Shown: positions 9,030-17,816 of the stretch, in pieces | Position numbering within the stretch: the stretch's first letter is position 1 | Layout of the letters: every line of letters begins with the position of its first letter | Source: Trichocoleus desertorum NBK24 | GTDB lineage: Bacteria; Cyanobacteriota; Cyanobacteriia; FACHB-46 | DNA: 64,000 nucleotides | Assembly: GCF_030409055.1 (NCBI RefSeq) | Contig: NZ_CP116619.1 | Location: 2,829,628-2,893,627, forward strand | Reading direction: 5' to 3' | The notes under the pieces: generated by a model | What the model saw: the letters and a program-made list of their open reading frames with translations, nothing else | What the model was told of the DNA's origin: nothing | Databases searched by the model: none | Made by a program: the position numbers and the translations under genes

Positions 9030-9366
9030 CACCCAGCCCTTTACACGCTAGAGGAAAACTCAGCCCTCAAATTCCCTTCTGGCCCCTTCTGGAGGAGGTC
9101 TGGAGGACGCAGCCGTCCTTCAGCGGGGGTTTGGGGGCAGGTGCCCCCAAGGTCTTGGTTTTTACCAAAAAGGTACGAACTTAACGGTTCAAACCAGAAG
9201 TGGGTGATCTTTTTACACCAACCTCCTCCGTACAATCACTCTTCTGAAGTAGATCAGCTTACCCCTGAGACAGAGCGATCCGCGCCAATTCAGCGGTTAA
9301 TCTCGGAATGTTAAAACTTCAGTTTCGTTACCTGATTTTTACCAATACCGAGTTCTGAAAAAAACC
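9030..9366. other. Intergenic region with repeat copy 2
   Basis: A 337-base stretch after the GST gene. It holds the second copy of the interspersed repeat (annotated separately at 9087-9150). The remainder, from 9151 to 9366, shows no gene or strong structure and should contain the promoter of the downstream membrane-anchored protein. Confidence 0.5.
9087..9150 (-). repeat. Interspersed GC-rich repeat, copy 2, with terminal hairpin
   Basis: On the minus strand, 9130-9087 matches the copy at 2371-2414 at 39 of 44 positions. Here the element is extended by TTGGGGGCAGGTGCCCCCAA at 9131-9150, a perfect 9-bp stem with a two-base loop. On the plus strand that hairpin is followed by a T-rich run and could end the GST transcript. 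Confidence 0.75.
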
Positions 9367-9825
9367 ATGACAAACTTGCGCGATCGCGATAGAGAAATTT
9401 ATAACCAAGAGCTACGCCGAGAAGAACTACGTCGAGAAAACCAAATCGTTCGTGAAAACAATAGTGCTGCTGGTGGTTTGCTGACAGGCATCGTGTTAGC
9501 CGCTTTAGTGGCTTTAGGACTAGGTGCCCTGTTTGTGTTTAATCGCGGTGGAGAAAGCTCAGCACCTGCTGGCCGTCAAACCATCATCGAGCGAACTAGA
9601 GAAGTTGTGCCTCAGCCCCAAGCTCCTGATGTGAAACCCCCAGACGTGAACATCACAGTACCCAAGGTTGAAGCACCCCAAGTGCCTGATGTGAACGTTA
9701 CCATTCCTAGCCCTGCGGCCCCAGCAGCCCCCACCACGGAAACTGCACCTGCTGAGAATGCGGCTCCCGCAGGCGACGCTACTTCTACGGGTTCTACAGG
9801 CGCAACTGCACCTGCTCAACCATAG
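9367..9825 (+). CDS. Single-pass membrane protein with Pro/Ala-rich tail
   Basis: A 152-residue protein. Residues 1-35 are highly charged (repeated RRE/REE pattern, probably helical and cytoplasmic), residues ~37-60 are one hydrophobic transmembrane segment, and residues ~62-152 are a low-complexity tail rich in P, A, V and T with alternating PDVKPPDVNITVP-like blocks. The tail is probably periplasmic. ATG start. A rho-independent terminator follows at 9906, so it is likely monocistronic. No known family is recognised. Confidence 0.7.
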   Translation: MTNLRDRDREIYNQELRREELRRENQIVRENNSAAGGLLTGIVLAALVALGLGALFVFNRGGESSAPAGRQTIIERTREVVPQPQAPDVKPPDVNITVPKVEAPQVPDVNVTIPSPAAPAAPTTETAPAENAAPAGDATSTGSTGATAPAQP

Positions 9826-10154
9826 GTGAACTAGTAGCTAGCTATAAAATCCTGTAAGCATCAGGTAAACATATTCACGTCGAAAATCACTCAACACCAT
9901 CAGTAGTGAAGAATCTCCTGAGAGACTCTTCACTTTTTTTATGGATGAAACTCTTTCAAATCAAAGTTTTTCTCAAAAGAAATTTCTAGAAATTAGGCTG
10001 GGCCTAATCGTAGCGATCGCACCCTCAATAAATCTCCGCCGCTAAATACCTGAAAGTGGAAACCAGGATGGCTTCCACATCACTTTATAAACCCTAAAAT
10101 AACTAGGATTAGTATTACTTAAATCAATTAGACCTAAGATAGTTCAAAGGGTTG
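9826..10154. other. Intergenic region left of the IS element
   Basis: This 329-base stretch contains a terminator at 9906-9940 and otherwise A+T-rich sequence leading to the IS630 left end at 10155. No gene or RNA was recognised between 9941 and 10154. Confidence 0.5.
9906..9940 (+). terminator. Rho-independent terminator
   Basis: GTGAAGAATCTC (9906-9917) pairs with GAGACTCTTCAC (9922-9933), with one wobble pair and a 4-base loop, followed by seven T residues. It ends the transcript of the 152-residue membrane protein. Confidence 0.85.
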
Positions 10155-10216
10155 ATACCAATTCAATTTAAAGGTGCATAGAATTAAGAAGAAGAATTAA
10201 CTGACTCTGAGCAATC

Positions 10217-10720
10217 ATGGCCCGCCCCTTTCACGTTGAAATTCAAGAGAGTGTGGAGTATCTCGAAAAGAGCTTGCACCAAGCCCGAAGAGTGAGCCAA
10301 AAAGAGAAACTACAAATGCTGTGGTGGCTCAAGAGTGCTCAAGTGCAGCAACATCAAGAACTTGCTCAACGCTTGGGCCGCAATCCTTCAACCATTACTC
10401 GCTGGCTGCAACAGTATCGCCAAGGAGGTATCAGTGAGTTGCTGCGCCTCAAGAAGTCACCGGGTCGTCCACCGGAAATGGATGGTGAGATGCTGCGGCA
10501 ACTGGAAGAGCGTTTGGCACAACCGGAGGGATTCAAAAGTTATGGGGAGGTCGAACAGTGGGTGCGAAGCGAATTGGGCAAAGCCGTGAAATACAAAACG
10601 GTGCATAAAACCGTGCGTTATCGGCTGAAAGCAAAATTGAAGGTGCCTCGTCCTCAAAGCATTCAGCAAGATCCGCAAGCAGTCACCTTGTTTAAAAAAA
10701 CATCCCCCTTGCCCTTCTAA
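10217..10720 (+). CDS. IS630 transposase, N-terminal part (DNA binding)
   Basis: A 167-residue product with a helix-turn-helix of the IS630/homeodomain-like type (about residues 25-65, including LAQRLGRNPSTITRWLQQY) followed by a second winged-helix-like segment (KSPGRPPEM... YGEVEQWVRSELG). It ends a few codons after an A7 run (10694-10700). A minus-one shift or addition of one A there joins the catalytic part in the next frame. Standing alone it would bind the terminal repeats and could act as a repressor; that is family knowledge, not shown here. Confidence 0.88.
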   Translation: MARPFHVEIQESVEYLEKSLHQARRVSQKEKLQMLWWLKSAQVQQHQELAQRLGRNPSTITRWLQQYRQGGISELLRLKKSPGRPPEMDGEMLRQLEERLAQPEGFKSYGEVEQWVRSELGKAVKYKTVHKTVRYRLKAKLKVPRPQSIQQDPQAVTLFKKTSPLPF

Positions 10721-11277
10721 CTTTGCAGAACCTGTTTGGTCAAGGCAAACGGTTGCGGTATTTGTGCCAAGATGAGATGCGCTTGGGACTGAAAACGGAG
10801 ACAGGGCGAGTCATCACTGCTTGTGGAGTGAAGCCGATGGCGAAAGTAGCGTGGAAGCGAGATAACTTCTGGGTCTATGGAGTCGTTGAACCGCTGAGTG
10901 GATGGCACTTTGAGCAGGAGTATACTCAGCTCAACTCTGAGCAGTTTCAATCCTTCCTAGATGCACTTTCAACGGAACTTGGCGAGGATCGGGCACTGAT
11001 TCAATTAGACCGAGCGCAAGCGCATCAAGCTCAGAGTTTGCGTTGGGCAGAGAATCTGATTCCGGTACTGCAACCTGCTCACTCACCAGAGTTGAATCCA
11101 GCAGAACGATTGTGGCAGTATCTCAAATCTCAGCTAGAGGGCGAGCACTTCACAACGATCGCACAGATGCAGAAGCGATTGAGCCAGATTTTAGGCGAAC
11201 TCCTTCCCGAACAAGTCGCTTCATTGACCAGTTATGATTTCATTTTAGAAGCCCTATTCTATGCAGCCTTAAATTGA
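10696..11277 (+). CDS. IS630 transposase, C-terminal catalytic part
   Basis: This frame opens just after an in-frame TAA at 10693 and runs to 11277. It carries the DDE triad of IS630: first Asp in CQDEMRLGL, second Asp in IQLDRAQAH, Glu in LNPAERLWQYLK. Family members usually have LDNAxAH at the second site; here Arg replaces Asn. It lacks a good start with ribosome-binding site, which supports expression as a fusion with the upstream frame by slippage on AAAAAAA. A TTG at 10723 is the only near-cognate internal start close to the beginning. Confidence 0.85.
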   Translation, partial: KNIPLALLTLQNLFGQGKRLRYLCQDEMRLGLKTETGRVITACGVKPMAKVAWKRDNFWVYGVVEPLSGWHFEQEYTQLNSEQFQSFLDALSTELGEDRALIQLDRAQAHQAQSLRWAENLIPVLQPAHSPELNPAERLWQYLKSQLEGEHFTTIAQMQKRLSQILGELLPEQVASLTSYDFILEALFYAALN

Positions 11278-11378
11278 ATTGGTATGAGGAATTATTAGTC
11301 TAAAATTATTCGCCTTCATTCACACATACAGGCAACCCATCCAGGTGTAAGCAGCGGAGACTAGCGAGTTATAGATAG

Positions 11379-13154
11379 ATGGATTTAGATAAACCCCTAG
11401 GTACAGTCATTCAAGGCTCCCTTAGCCAAGGACTCGAAGTCCGATTAAATCCAGATGTGTCTGTAGAAGACATGCGGGTGGGCAAGTTTTTGGTCGTTCA
11501 GGGAGCGCGATCGCGGTTCTTCTGCATGTTGACTGATGTCACCCTAGGAACCGCCAGCACTCGCATCTTTGCCAATCCTCCTGATCCTGGCAATACCTTT
11601 CTCCAAGAAGTGCTCGCCGGAACGGGCACCTTTGGCACCATCGACTTAACCCCGATGTTGATGTTCACGCCAGAACCCGAAGAACCCATTAGCTATTCTG
11701 CCAATGGCAAGTCAAAGAAAACCAAAGGTAGCAAAGCTGCTCGTGCCGCTGAAGATAAAAGCGACTCCACCGCTAGTTTGCCGCTGCTTGCTTCCCTAAC
11801 GCCTCAAAGCAGCAGCAACATCGAGCTGATGCCCGTCAAAACAATTCCTAGTCACTTCAGCCAAGTGCATGAAGCCAGCGATCGCGACTTTCGAGCTGTA
11901 TTTGGTTGGGAAGATGACCCCCATCGACGCAACTTTGCGATCGGGCAACCGATTGATATGGATGTGCCCATCTGCCTCGATTTGGATCGCTTTGTCGAGC
12001 GCAGCAATGGTGTCTTTGGTAAGTCGGGAACCGGAAAATCTTTTCTAACTCGATTGTTGTTGTCGGGGATTATCCGCAAACAAGCGGGAGTCAACCTGAT
12101 TTTTGATATGCACTCGGAATATGGCTGGGAAGCCGTCCGAGAAGGCAAGCAATTTAGTACAGTCAAAGGACTGCGGCAACTATTTCCTGGTCAGGTGCAA
12201 ATTTACAGCCTCGACCCCGAATCCACCAAGCGGCGGGGGGTGCGGGACGCCCAAGATCTGTTTATCAGCTTTGATCAAATTGACGTAGAAGACTTGATGC
12301 TAGTGCGAGGAGAACTCAACCTCTCCGAAGCTAGCTTGGAGAACGCGATTATTCTCCGCAACGAGTTTGGCAAATCTTGGATTACTCGCCTGCTCTCCAT
12401 GAACAACATGGAAATTCAGGAGTTTTGCGAGACCAAGATGGGGAGTAAGTCCTCCATCATGGCTCTACAGCGCAAACTCAACCGTCTAGAAGAACTGAAA
12501 TACATTCGCAACACCTGCCCCCACAACTATGTGAGTCAGATTCTCGATTCGATTGATGCGGGCAAGCATGTGGTGATTGAGTTTGGCTCTCAGTCGAATA
12601 TGCTCTCTTACATGTTGGCAACGAATGTGATTGCGCGGCGGATTCACGCGGCTTATGTGCGAAAAGCTGAGAAGTTTTTGCAGAGTAAGAACCCAAGCGA
12701 TCGCCCCCAGCAACTAGTCATCACGATCGAAGAAGCCCATCGTTTTCTCGACCCCAGCACTGTCAGCCAAACCATCTTCGGCACGATCGCCCGTGAGATG
12801 CGGAAGTACTTCGTTACCTTACTAGTAGTAGATCAGCGGCCCTCAGGCATTGATAACGAAGTCATGTCTCAGATTGGTACTCGCATTACCGCACTCCTGA
12901 ACGACGAGAAAGATATTGATGCCATCTTCACCGGAGTTTCTGGGGCACAAAGTCTCCGTTCGGTATTATCTAAGCTAGACTCAAAACAGCAGGCTCTGAT
13001 CCTGGGGCATGCAGTCCCCATGCCTGTCGTCATTCGTACTCGTCCTTACGACGAAACCTTCTACGCAGAGATTGGAGATGTGCCTTGGGAAGAAATGCCC
13101 ACCGCAGCCGTCTTCAAAGCCGCAGAATCAGCTAAAGCAGACTTGGGGTTTTAG
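11379..13154 (+). CDS. HerA-like ATPase (DUF87/HAS-barrel)
   Basis: A 591-residue protein. The first ~100 residues fit the HAS barrel of HerA-type translocases. Walker A GKSGTGKS is at about 214-221, Walker B with IEEAHRFL near 446-455, and a later DQRPSGID...IGTRI segment carries the sensor and arginine-finger region. HerA forms hexameric DNA pumps; its usual partner NurA is not adjacent here. A low-complexity Ser/Lys/Ala linker (about residues 108-140) is an insertion relative to compact HerA proteins. The close IS630 element ends 94 bases upstream, leaving little room for a promoter outside it. Role in DNA-end processing or a defence-type activity is inference. Confidence 0.88.
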   Translation: MDLDKPLGTVIQGSLSQGLEVRLNPDVSVEDMRVGKFLVVQGARSRFFCMLTDVTLGTASTRIFANPPDPGNTFLQEVLAGTGTFGTIDLTPMLMFTPEPEEPISYSANGKSKKTKGSKAARAAEDKSDSTASLPLLASLTPQSSSNIELMPVKTIPSHFSQVHEASDRDFRAVFGWEDDPHRRNFAIGQPIDMDVPICLDLDRFVERSNGVFGKSGTGKSFLTRLLLSGIIRKQAGVNLIFDMHSEYGWEAVREGKQFSTVKGLRQLFPGQVQIYSLDPESTKRRGVRDAQDLFISFDQIDVEDLMLVRGELNLSEASLENAIILRNEFGKSWITRLLSMNNMEIQEFCETKMGSKSSIMALQRKLNRLEELKYIRNTCPHNYVSQILDSIDAGKHVVIEFGSQSNMLSYMLATNVIARRIHAAYVRKAEKFLQSKNPSDRPQQLVITIEEAHRFLDPSTVSQTIFGTIAREMRKYFVTLLVVDQRPSGIDNEVMSQIGTRITALLNDEKDIDAIFTGVSGAQSLRSVLSKLDSKQQALILGHAVPMPVVIRTRPYDETFYAEIGDVPWEEMPTAAVFKAAESAKADLGF

Positions 13155-13822
13155 TGAAGTAGGTAGAAAGACAGGAAGCAGAAGGGGTGTAGCCGCTGCT
13201 ATTAAAACCCCCTTATTAAGAAGCCATAGTTCCTCCGCAACCTAGTGAGGCTTTCTCCACATATAGCCTCTCTATAAGTTCGGTTTTCACCCTACCAAGG
13301 TGGTCTCCGGCTAGGGGAAACTGCGCCATTATAGTAGAAGAACTTCTTAGAGCACCTCTCCAGAAATGCCACTTCGCTAAAGTTAGAGCTAAAATAGAAA
13401 ATTTTCCAGTAAATTCTCAAGTTTTGCTTGACGGGATCATACTCTAGGATGAATCTTTTTTGCTTTCCTGGAGTCTAAACTTATAGCACAATCGAGTAAA
13501 GCAAACTCATACTGAGTACGAATTTTCAGGAGTTTGTTGCCACTACTGGGTTAAATATTATGGAATCGGGTCCACCTGCATCCTAAAAGTTACGGGCACG
13601 AAGTTTCAAGCTAATTCATCACCTGTAGACAGAGGTTAGCCTCATCCTCTGAATTTTTACTTCTCTGACTTGAACGAGGTAGATTTCGTCAGGGAAGAGC
13701 TTGGTCATTGTGTCTAGTTGGCTGCCCGTTCCTACTTCAAGCTTTCATTTACCTTCTCTTTCGCCCCCAGTCTCTTTCTAGAATTCCGCAATCTCTACTT
13801 TTACTGAGTTCATCACAGATCC
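13155..13822. other. Long leader region before the sigma-factor gene
   Basis: A 668-base non-coding stretch with no credible reading frame. It contains a hairpin-forming segment at 13290-13316 (CCCT, then ACCA-AGG-TGGT, then AGGG) and a -35-like TTGACG at 13428 without a convincing -10. A long 5' leader for the sigma-factor mRNA is plausible. No tRNA or known ncRNA recognised. Confidence 0.45.
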
Positions 13823-14812
13823 ATGCCTACTGTTGATTCTAAAACAAAAACAAAAGCTGCTAGCCCCATGTTCACTGTTGACATGGTACGCACCTACCTA
13901 CACGAGATTGGACGGGTGCCCCTGCTAACCCACGAGCAAGAAATTGTTTTTGGGAAGCAAGTCCAGCAAATGATGGCTCTGATAGAAACTAAGGAAAAGC
14001 TGGCGAAGAAGTTGCGTCAGGAACCAACTCAAGCTGAGTGGGCAGCACAAGCAAAGCTCAGCGAAGAAGAGTTAACCAAAACCTTGACTCAGGGCCGACG
14101 AGCTAAGCAAAAGATGATTGAGGCGAACCTGCGTTTAGTCGTGGCGATCGCGAAGAAATACCAGAAGCGTAACCTGGAGTTCCTGGATTTGATCCAAGAA
14201 GGCACCCTAGGTCTAGAGCGTGGTGTAGAGAAGTTTGACCCCACTCGTGGTTATAAGTTCTCAACCTATGCCTACTGGTGGATTCGCCAAGCCATTACTC
14301 GCGCGATCGCTCAGCAAGCCCGGACTATCCGCTTGCCCATCCACATCACCGAGAAGCTCAACAAGATCAAGAAGGTACAGCGTGAGCTAGCTCAGAAGTT
14401 AGGTCGGGCTGCTAGCCCCGCCGAAATTGGCGAAGCTCTAGAGCTAGAACCCGCTCAGATTCGGGAGTACCTGACCATGGCGCGTCAGCCTGTGTCTCTG
14501 GATCTACGGGTCGGTGACAATCAAGACACCGAACTGCAAGACCTCTTGGAAGACCAGGGGCCTTCACCTGAGCACAATATGACTCAGGATTTGCTCCGCC
14601 AAGACTTGCAAGATTTGCTGGCAGAACTCACTCCCCAACAGCGGGAAGTCTTAACCCTCCGCTTCGGCCTGAACGATGGCAAAGAGTTGTCTCTCGCCAA
14701 AGTCGGTGAACGCCTCAATATTAGTCGTGAGCGTGTACGCCAACTAGAGCACCAAGCCCTCAATCACTTGCGTCGTCGTCAGGAGACCGTACGTGAGTAT
14801 CTGGCTAGCTAA
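13823..14812 (+). CDS. Group 2 RNA polymerase sigma-70 factor
   Basis: A 329-residue non-essential-type sigma-70. Region 1.2 ([17 protein letters not shown]) is followed by region 2 with the -10-binding core [12 protein letters not shown], region 3 ([16 protein letters not shown]), and region 4 with the helix-turn-helix [18 protein letters not shown]. It lacks the long region 1.1 of the primary sigma factor, which places it in group 2. The sequence resembles SigB/SigD-type factors of cyanobacteria, but I cannot separate them with certainty. It directs stress, nitrogen, light or dark responsive promoters. It follows a 668-base leader and ends in a strong terminator. Confidence 0.93.
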   Translation: MPTVDSKTKTKAASPMFTVDMVRTYLHEIGRVPLLTHEQEIVFGKQVQQMMALIETKEKLAKKLRQEPTQAEWAAQAKLSEEELTKTLTQGRRAKQKMIEANLRLVVAIAKKYQKRNLEFLDLIQEGTLGLERGVEKFDPTRGYKFSTYAYWWIRQAITRAIAQQARTIRLPIHITEKLNKIKKVQRELAQKLGRAASPAEIGEALELEPAQIREYLTMARQPVSLDLRVGDNQDTELQDLLEDQGPSPEHNMTQDLLRQDLQDLLAELTPQQREVLTLRFGLNDGKELSLAKVGERLNISRERVRQLEHQALNHLRRRQETVREYLAS

Positions 14813-14822
14813 TCATCACTCT

Positions 14823-14853
14823 TAGGGATGCGATCGCTCGCGTCCCTATTTTT
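14823..14853 (+). terminator. Rho-independent terminator of sigma-factor gene
   Basis: TAGGGATGCGA (14823-14833) pairs with TCGCGTCCCTA (14838-14848), with one wobble pair, a 4-base loop and a following T-rich tract. The HIP1 octamer GCGATCGC spans the stem-loop boundary. Confidence 0.88.
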
Positions 14854-15107
14854 TATTTTTATGTATTGATAAGGTATTTAAAGTTTCCGAGAAGATATTG
14901 GCTCTGCAATCGGGAATCGGGAACTAAACCTTTGTAGAACTGAACAGTACCTTTAGCAACACCCTTTTGAGTGTTTCCTCATATCGTCCAGATACCTACC
15001 TCTAGGTAGCAATTAATTCTCCCATTTGATTGAACAGTTGCACAGGTATTCTGGGTTACGGTGTGAATATTGAGGTTTGTCGTTAAGTATTGATGGAGGA
15101 AACTACG

Positions 15108-15662
15108 GTGACTAATCCATACATCCGTTCTCTCTCGCCGTGGCGTACTCTGCAACGCATGACCCAGACAGGTTTAGGCATTTTGCTGCTAACGAGTCTC
15201 TCTGCTGGAGGGCTGCAAGCTACGATCGCCCAGCCAGCAGTGTCTAGCAAAAGTCCTGCTAAAAGCTCGGTTAACAGCAAGACCAGTGCTCTCGCAGACG
15301 GCACCTATCTGTATGGTGAGTCGCCAGAAGCAGAGCAGATTGGTAGTGCTTACATGGTCTTTCAAGTTACTCAGGGCGATGTGGTAGGTGCCTTCTACAT
15401 GCCACGCTCGTCGTTTGATTGCTTCTCTGGCCGTTTCGAGCCAGGTAAATTAGCCCTAAACGTGGTTGATACTTACGAGCAAGCTACACATCCCTACGCG
15501 ATCGCGCTTGAGCAAAACAGCACTGTGGCCTCTAATGGCACTCAACCCACGGTAGGCGAGATTGGCTTACAAGGCTTCCAGCGCTTAGCTAAGGTTAGTG
15601 ACAATGACCAGCGCATCCTGAGTATGTGTCAGAGCAACTTCCAAAAAAATCAGGCTAAATAG
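15108..15662 (+). CDS. Conserved secreted hypothetical protein
   Basis: A 184-residue protein from a GTG with GGAGGA seven bases upstream; an ATG at 15093 overlaps that ribosome-binding site. Residues ~12-43 are a signal peptide ending near TIAQP. A Ser/Lys-rich linker follows, then a compact domain beginning ADGTYLYGESPEAEQIG, with AYMVFQV, GAFYMPRSSFDCFSGRF and a second Cys near the C terminus (SMCQSN), possibly a disulfide. This domain looks like a cyanobacterium-restricted family of unknown function. The upstream region 14981-15060 contains two short hairpins. Confidence 0.78.
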   Translation: MTNPYIRSLSPWRTLQRMTQTGLGILLLTSLSAGGLQATIAQPAVSSKSPAKSSVNSKTSALADGTYLYGESPEAEQIGSAYMVFQVTQGDVVGAFYMPRSSFDCFSGRFEPGKLALNVVDTYEQATHPYAIALEQNSTVASNGTQPTVGEIGLQGFQRLAKVSDNDQRILSMCQSNFQKNQAK

Positions 15663-15727
15663 AACATTTGCTCGCTAGCTCAGCTAAGGCTCGGTAGACT
15701 GGGGAAAGCCACGCTATAGATCTGGTT

Positions 15728-17059
15728 ATGCCTCGCTTTCTCCACGTTGCTGACGTGCATTTAGGGCTCGATCGCTACGACACTCCCCAGCGCACCAAGG
15801 ATTTCTTCTTAGCTTTTCGCGATGTGCTAGAGCGTTACGCCATTAATGAGCAAGTTGATTTTGTCCTAATCGCTGGAGACTTATTTGAGCATCGGCAGGT
15901 GTTGCCCGCAGTGCTGAACCAGGCCCAGGTTTGCTTTGAGATGCTGCGAGAAGCTGGCATTCCAGTCTTAGCGATCGAGGGCAACCATGACAACCGACCC
16001 TACGCCACTAAAACCAGTTGGCTGCGCTACATGGCTGACTGGGAATATGTAATTCTGCTAGAACCCAAGGAAGATGCGGAGGAGGGCGAAAACCTCTTTG
16101 ATCCTTGGACTCCCGAAGCTAAAGCAGGGGGCTATATTGATTTACCCTGTGGAGTGCGAGTCTTAGGCTCTCGCTGGTATGGTGCCTCTGCTCCACAGAT
16201 GATTGAGAAATTAGCCAATAGCATTCGGCAACTACCACCAGGACCCCCCCACACCGTCATGATGTTTCATCATGGTATGGATGGTCAAATTGCTCGTTAC
16301 ACAGGGGCCTTGAGGCTAGAGGCAGTAAATCCGTTGCGTCAAGCAGGAGTGGAGTATTTGGCGCTGGGGCATATCCATAAAAACTATGAGCTAGAAGGCT
16401 GGATTTTTAATCCTGGCTCCGTTGAGGCTAACAGTATTGCTGAGAACCTTCAGCAGAATGCGCGTGGTGTCTATCTCGTGGAGATTGATGAGACAGGAAT
16501 TCGAGCGGAGCTGAAACAAGATTATTATCAGCGCCGGATGATTCGCCTCAGTCTGGAAGCGAACAAGCAACAAACGCAAGCCGAACTAGAGCAAGCCGCA
16601 ATTGCTTACATTCAAGCCGCAGCAAAATCTGGCAAAACCCAAGAGGCGATCGTGGAAATGCGAATTCACGGTCAGGTCGGCTTCAACCGCTTGGATCTCA
16701 ATGTACGCGATTTGCGGGACAAGCTCCATCAACTCAGTGAAGCACTAATCTTTTTGCTGAAATACGACGCGATCGGCACAGAATACGAAACGCCGATGAT
16801 TGGCAACGGCGAGGAACCACCCCATCGAACTGCAATTGAGCTACAAGCCTACACCGATTTGTTGGCTGCGAATAATGCTTACCAAGATCAGGCAGGTGCG
16901 ATCGCCAAAGGTTTAGTAGAACTAAAAGACTTAGTCCTCGACAGCCGCCCCGAAACCGAACTCTATGAACTTGCCCAACAACTATTAACGACTACAACAG
17001 ACAGTCTAGTGAATGCTCTACAGCCCAGCACGCTGCTTGATGCTTCAGAAGTCATCTGA
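15728..17059 (+). CDS. SbcD/Mre11-like DNA repair exonuclease
   Basis: A 443-residue calcineurin-like metallophosphoesterase. All metal motifs are visible: ADVHLG (D9, H11), AGDLFEH, GNHDN, MFHHGMDG and LGHIHKNY. The C-terminal ~160 residues form the capping and partner-binding region. Mre11-type nucleases work with Rad50/SbcC on DNA ends and hairpins. The probable partner lies at 17817-20573 on the opposite strand rather than in the same operon. ATG start. Assigned to the SbcD family with good confidence; exact substrate inferred from family. Confidence 0.9.
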   Translation: MPRFLHVADVHLGLDRYDTPQRTKDFFLAFRDVLERYAINEQVDFVLIAGDLFEHRQVLPAVLNQAQVCFEMLREAGIPVLAIEGNHDNRPYATKTSWLRYMADWEYVILLEPKEDAEEGENLFDPWTPEAKAGGYIDLPCGVRVLGSRWYGASAPQMIEKLANSIRQLPPGPPHTVMMFHHGMDGQIARYTGALRLEAVNPLRQAGVEYLALGHIHKNYELEGWIFNPGSVEANSIAENLQQNARGVYLVEIDETGIRAELKQDYYQRRMIRLSLEANKQQTQAELEQAAIAYIQAAAKSGKTQEAIVEMRIHGQVGFNRLDLNVRDLRDKLHQLSEALIFLLKYDAIGTEYETPMIGNGEEPPHRTAIELQAYTDLLAANNAYQDQAGAIAKGLVELKDLVLDSRPETELYELAQQLLTTTTDSLVNALQPSTLLDASEVI

Positions 17060-17124
17060 GGTGGCAGGGTGGGTACGCTAAAGACATCAGTTTGTCCTCA
17101 GGTTCAACATTAGGAAAGATACTT

Positions 17125-17796
17125 ATGAACTTTACTCCGCAGCAAGCTTCAGCTGAGGGCTTTGTCGCGCCAAATCCTGGTTCTGCTACTGATAGAACGA
17201 ATGTGATTGTTCCTGCAAACTATCTACGAATCAAAGACTTCTTACCTGTAGAAGAGCGCGATCAACTCTTCGAATACGTGTTGCAGCAGGAGCCAAATTT
17301 TGTGGCAGCCAGAGTTCAAGCAGCAGATCTAACTTATCGGCAAGCCAAAGTTCTCTACTCATTTCCACAATTCGCAGATGCAATGACATCTCTGGTGGAA
17401 CTACTCCTACCCGATGTCTTGAGCCAACTAGGATTACCTTTATTCCCTATCTCTCGAATTGAAGCTCAGTTAACCGCTTATAACGATGGGAATTATTACA
17501 TTACTCATAACGATAAAGATTCTCCTGAATCTGCAAGCCGACAAATTAGCTACATTTACTACTTTCATCAGAAACCTAAACCATTCTCAGGAGGTGAGTT
17601 ACGCATATATGATTGCAAGTCTGAAGGGAATAAGTTTGTCGTAGCCGACTCTTTTCAGACGATTGAGCCGATTGACAATAGCATTGTCTTTTTTCAAAGC
17701 GGCTATGCCCATGAAATTCTTCCGATTCGCTGTCCATCCCAAGCTTTTGCAGATAGCCGATTTACCTTAAATGGTTGGGTACGCAGTGAGTCATAG
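17125..17796 (+). CDS. 2OG-Fe(II) oxygenase (prolyl 4-hydroxylase-like)
   Basis: A 223-residue protein. The iron ligands of the double-stranded beta-helix are H128 and D130 (YITHNDKD) and H196 (GYAHEIL), and R212 (SRFTLNGWVR) would bind 2-oxoglutarate. SGGELRIYD is the usual strand before the second half. The start ATG at 17125 has AGGAAAG upstream; an earlier TTG lacks this. It sits between sbcD-like and sbcC-like genes but is probably a separate unit, converging on the latter with 20 bp between stops. The target (protein prolyl, small molecule) is unknown. Confidence 0.87.
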   Translation: MNFTPQQASAEGFVAPNPGSATDRTNVIVPANYLRIKDFLPVEERDQLFEYVLQQEPNFVAARVQAADLTYRQAKVLYSFPQFADAMTSLVELLLPDVLSQLGLPLFPISRIEAQLTAYNDGNYYITHNDKDSPESASRQISYIYYFHQKPKPFSGGELRIYDCKSEGNKFVVADSFQTIEPIDNSIVFFQSGYAHEILPIRCPSQAFADSRFTLNGWVRSES

Positions 17797-17816
17797 GAGT
17801 AGAAAGTAGAAATTAA

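Larger units (their letters stand above)
10155..11285 (+). mobile_element. IS630-family insertion sequence, complete
   Basis: Inverted repeats bound the element. The left end is 10155-10179 and the right end 11261-11285, matching at 23 of 25 positions. Both outer ends carry TA (10156-10157 and 11284-11285), the target duplication expected for the IS630/Tc1-mariner group. Inside is a transposase in two overlapping frames with an intact DDE triad. The element lies 94 bases upstream of the HerA-like gene and could influence its expression. No second copy was seen in this window. Confidence 0.9.

Noticed and set aside
9041-9235. Minus-strand 64-codon frame
   Set aside because: It is a translation of the interspersed repeat; the same peptide segment appears as a false extension of the frame before 2424.
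13428-13456. TTGACG as promoter of the sigma-factor gene
   Set aside because: No -10 hexamer at a proper distance; the site was not annotated as a promoter.
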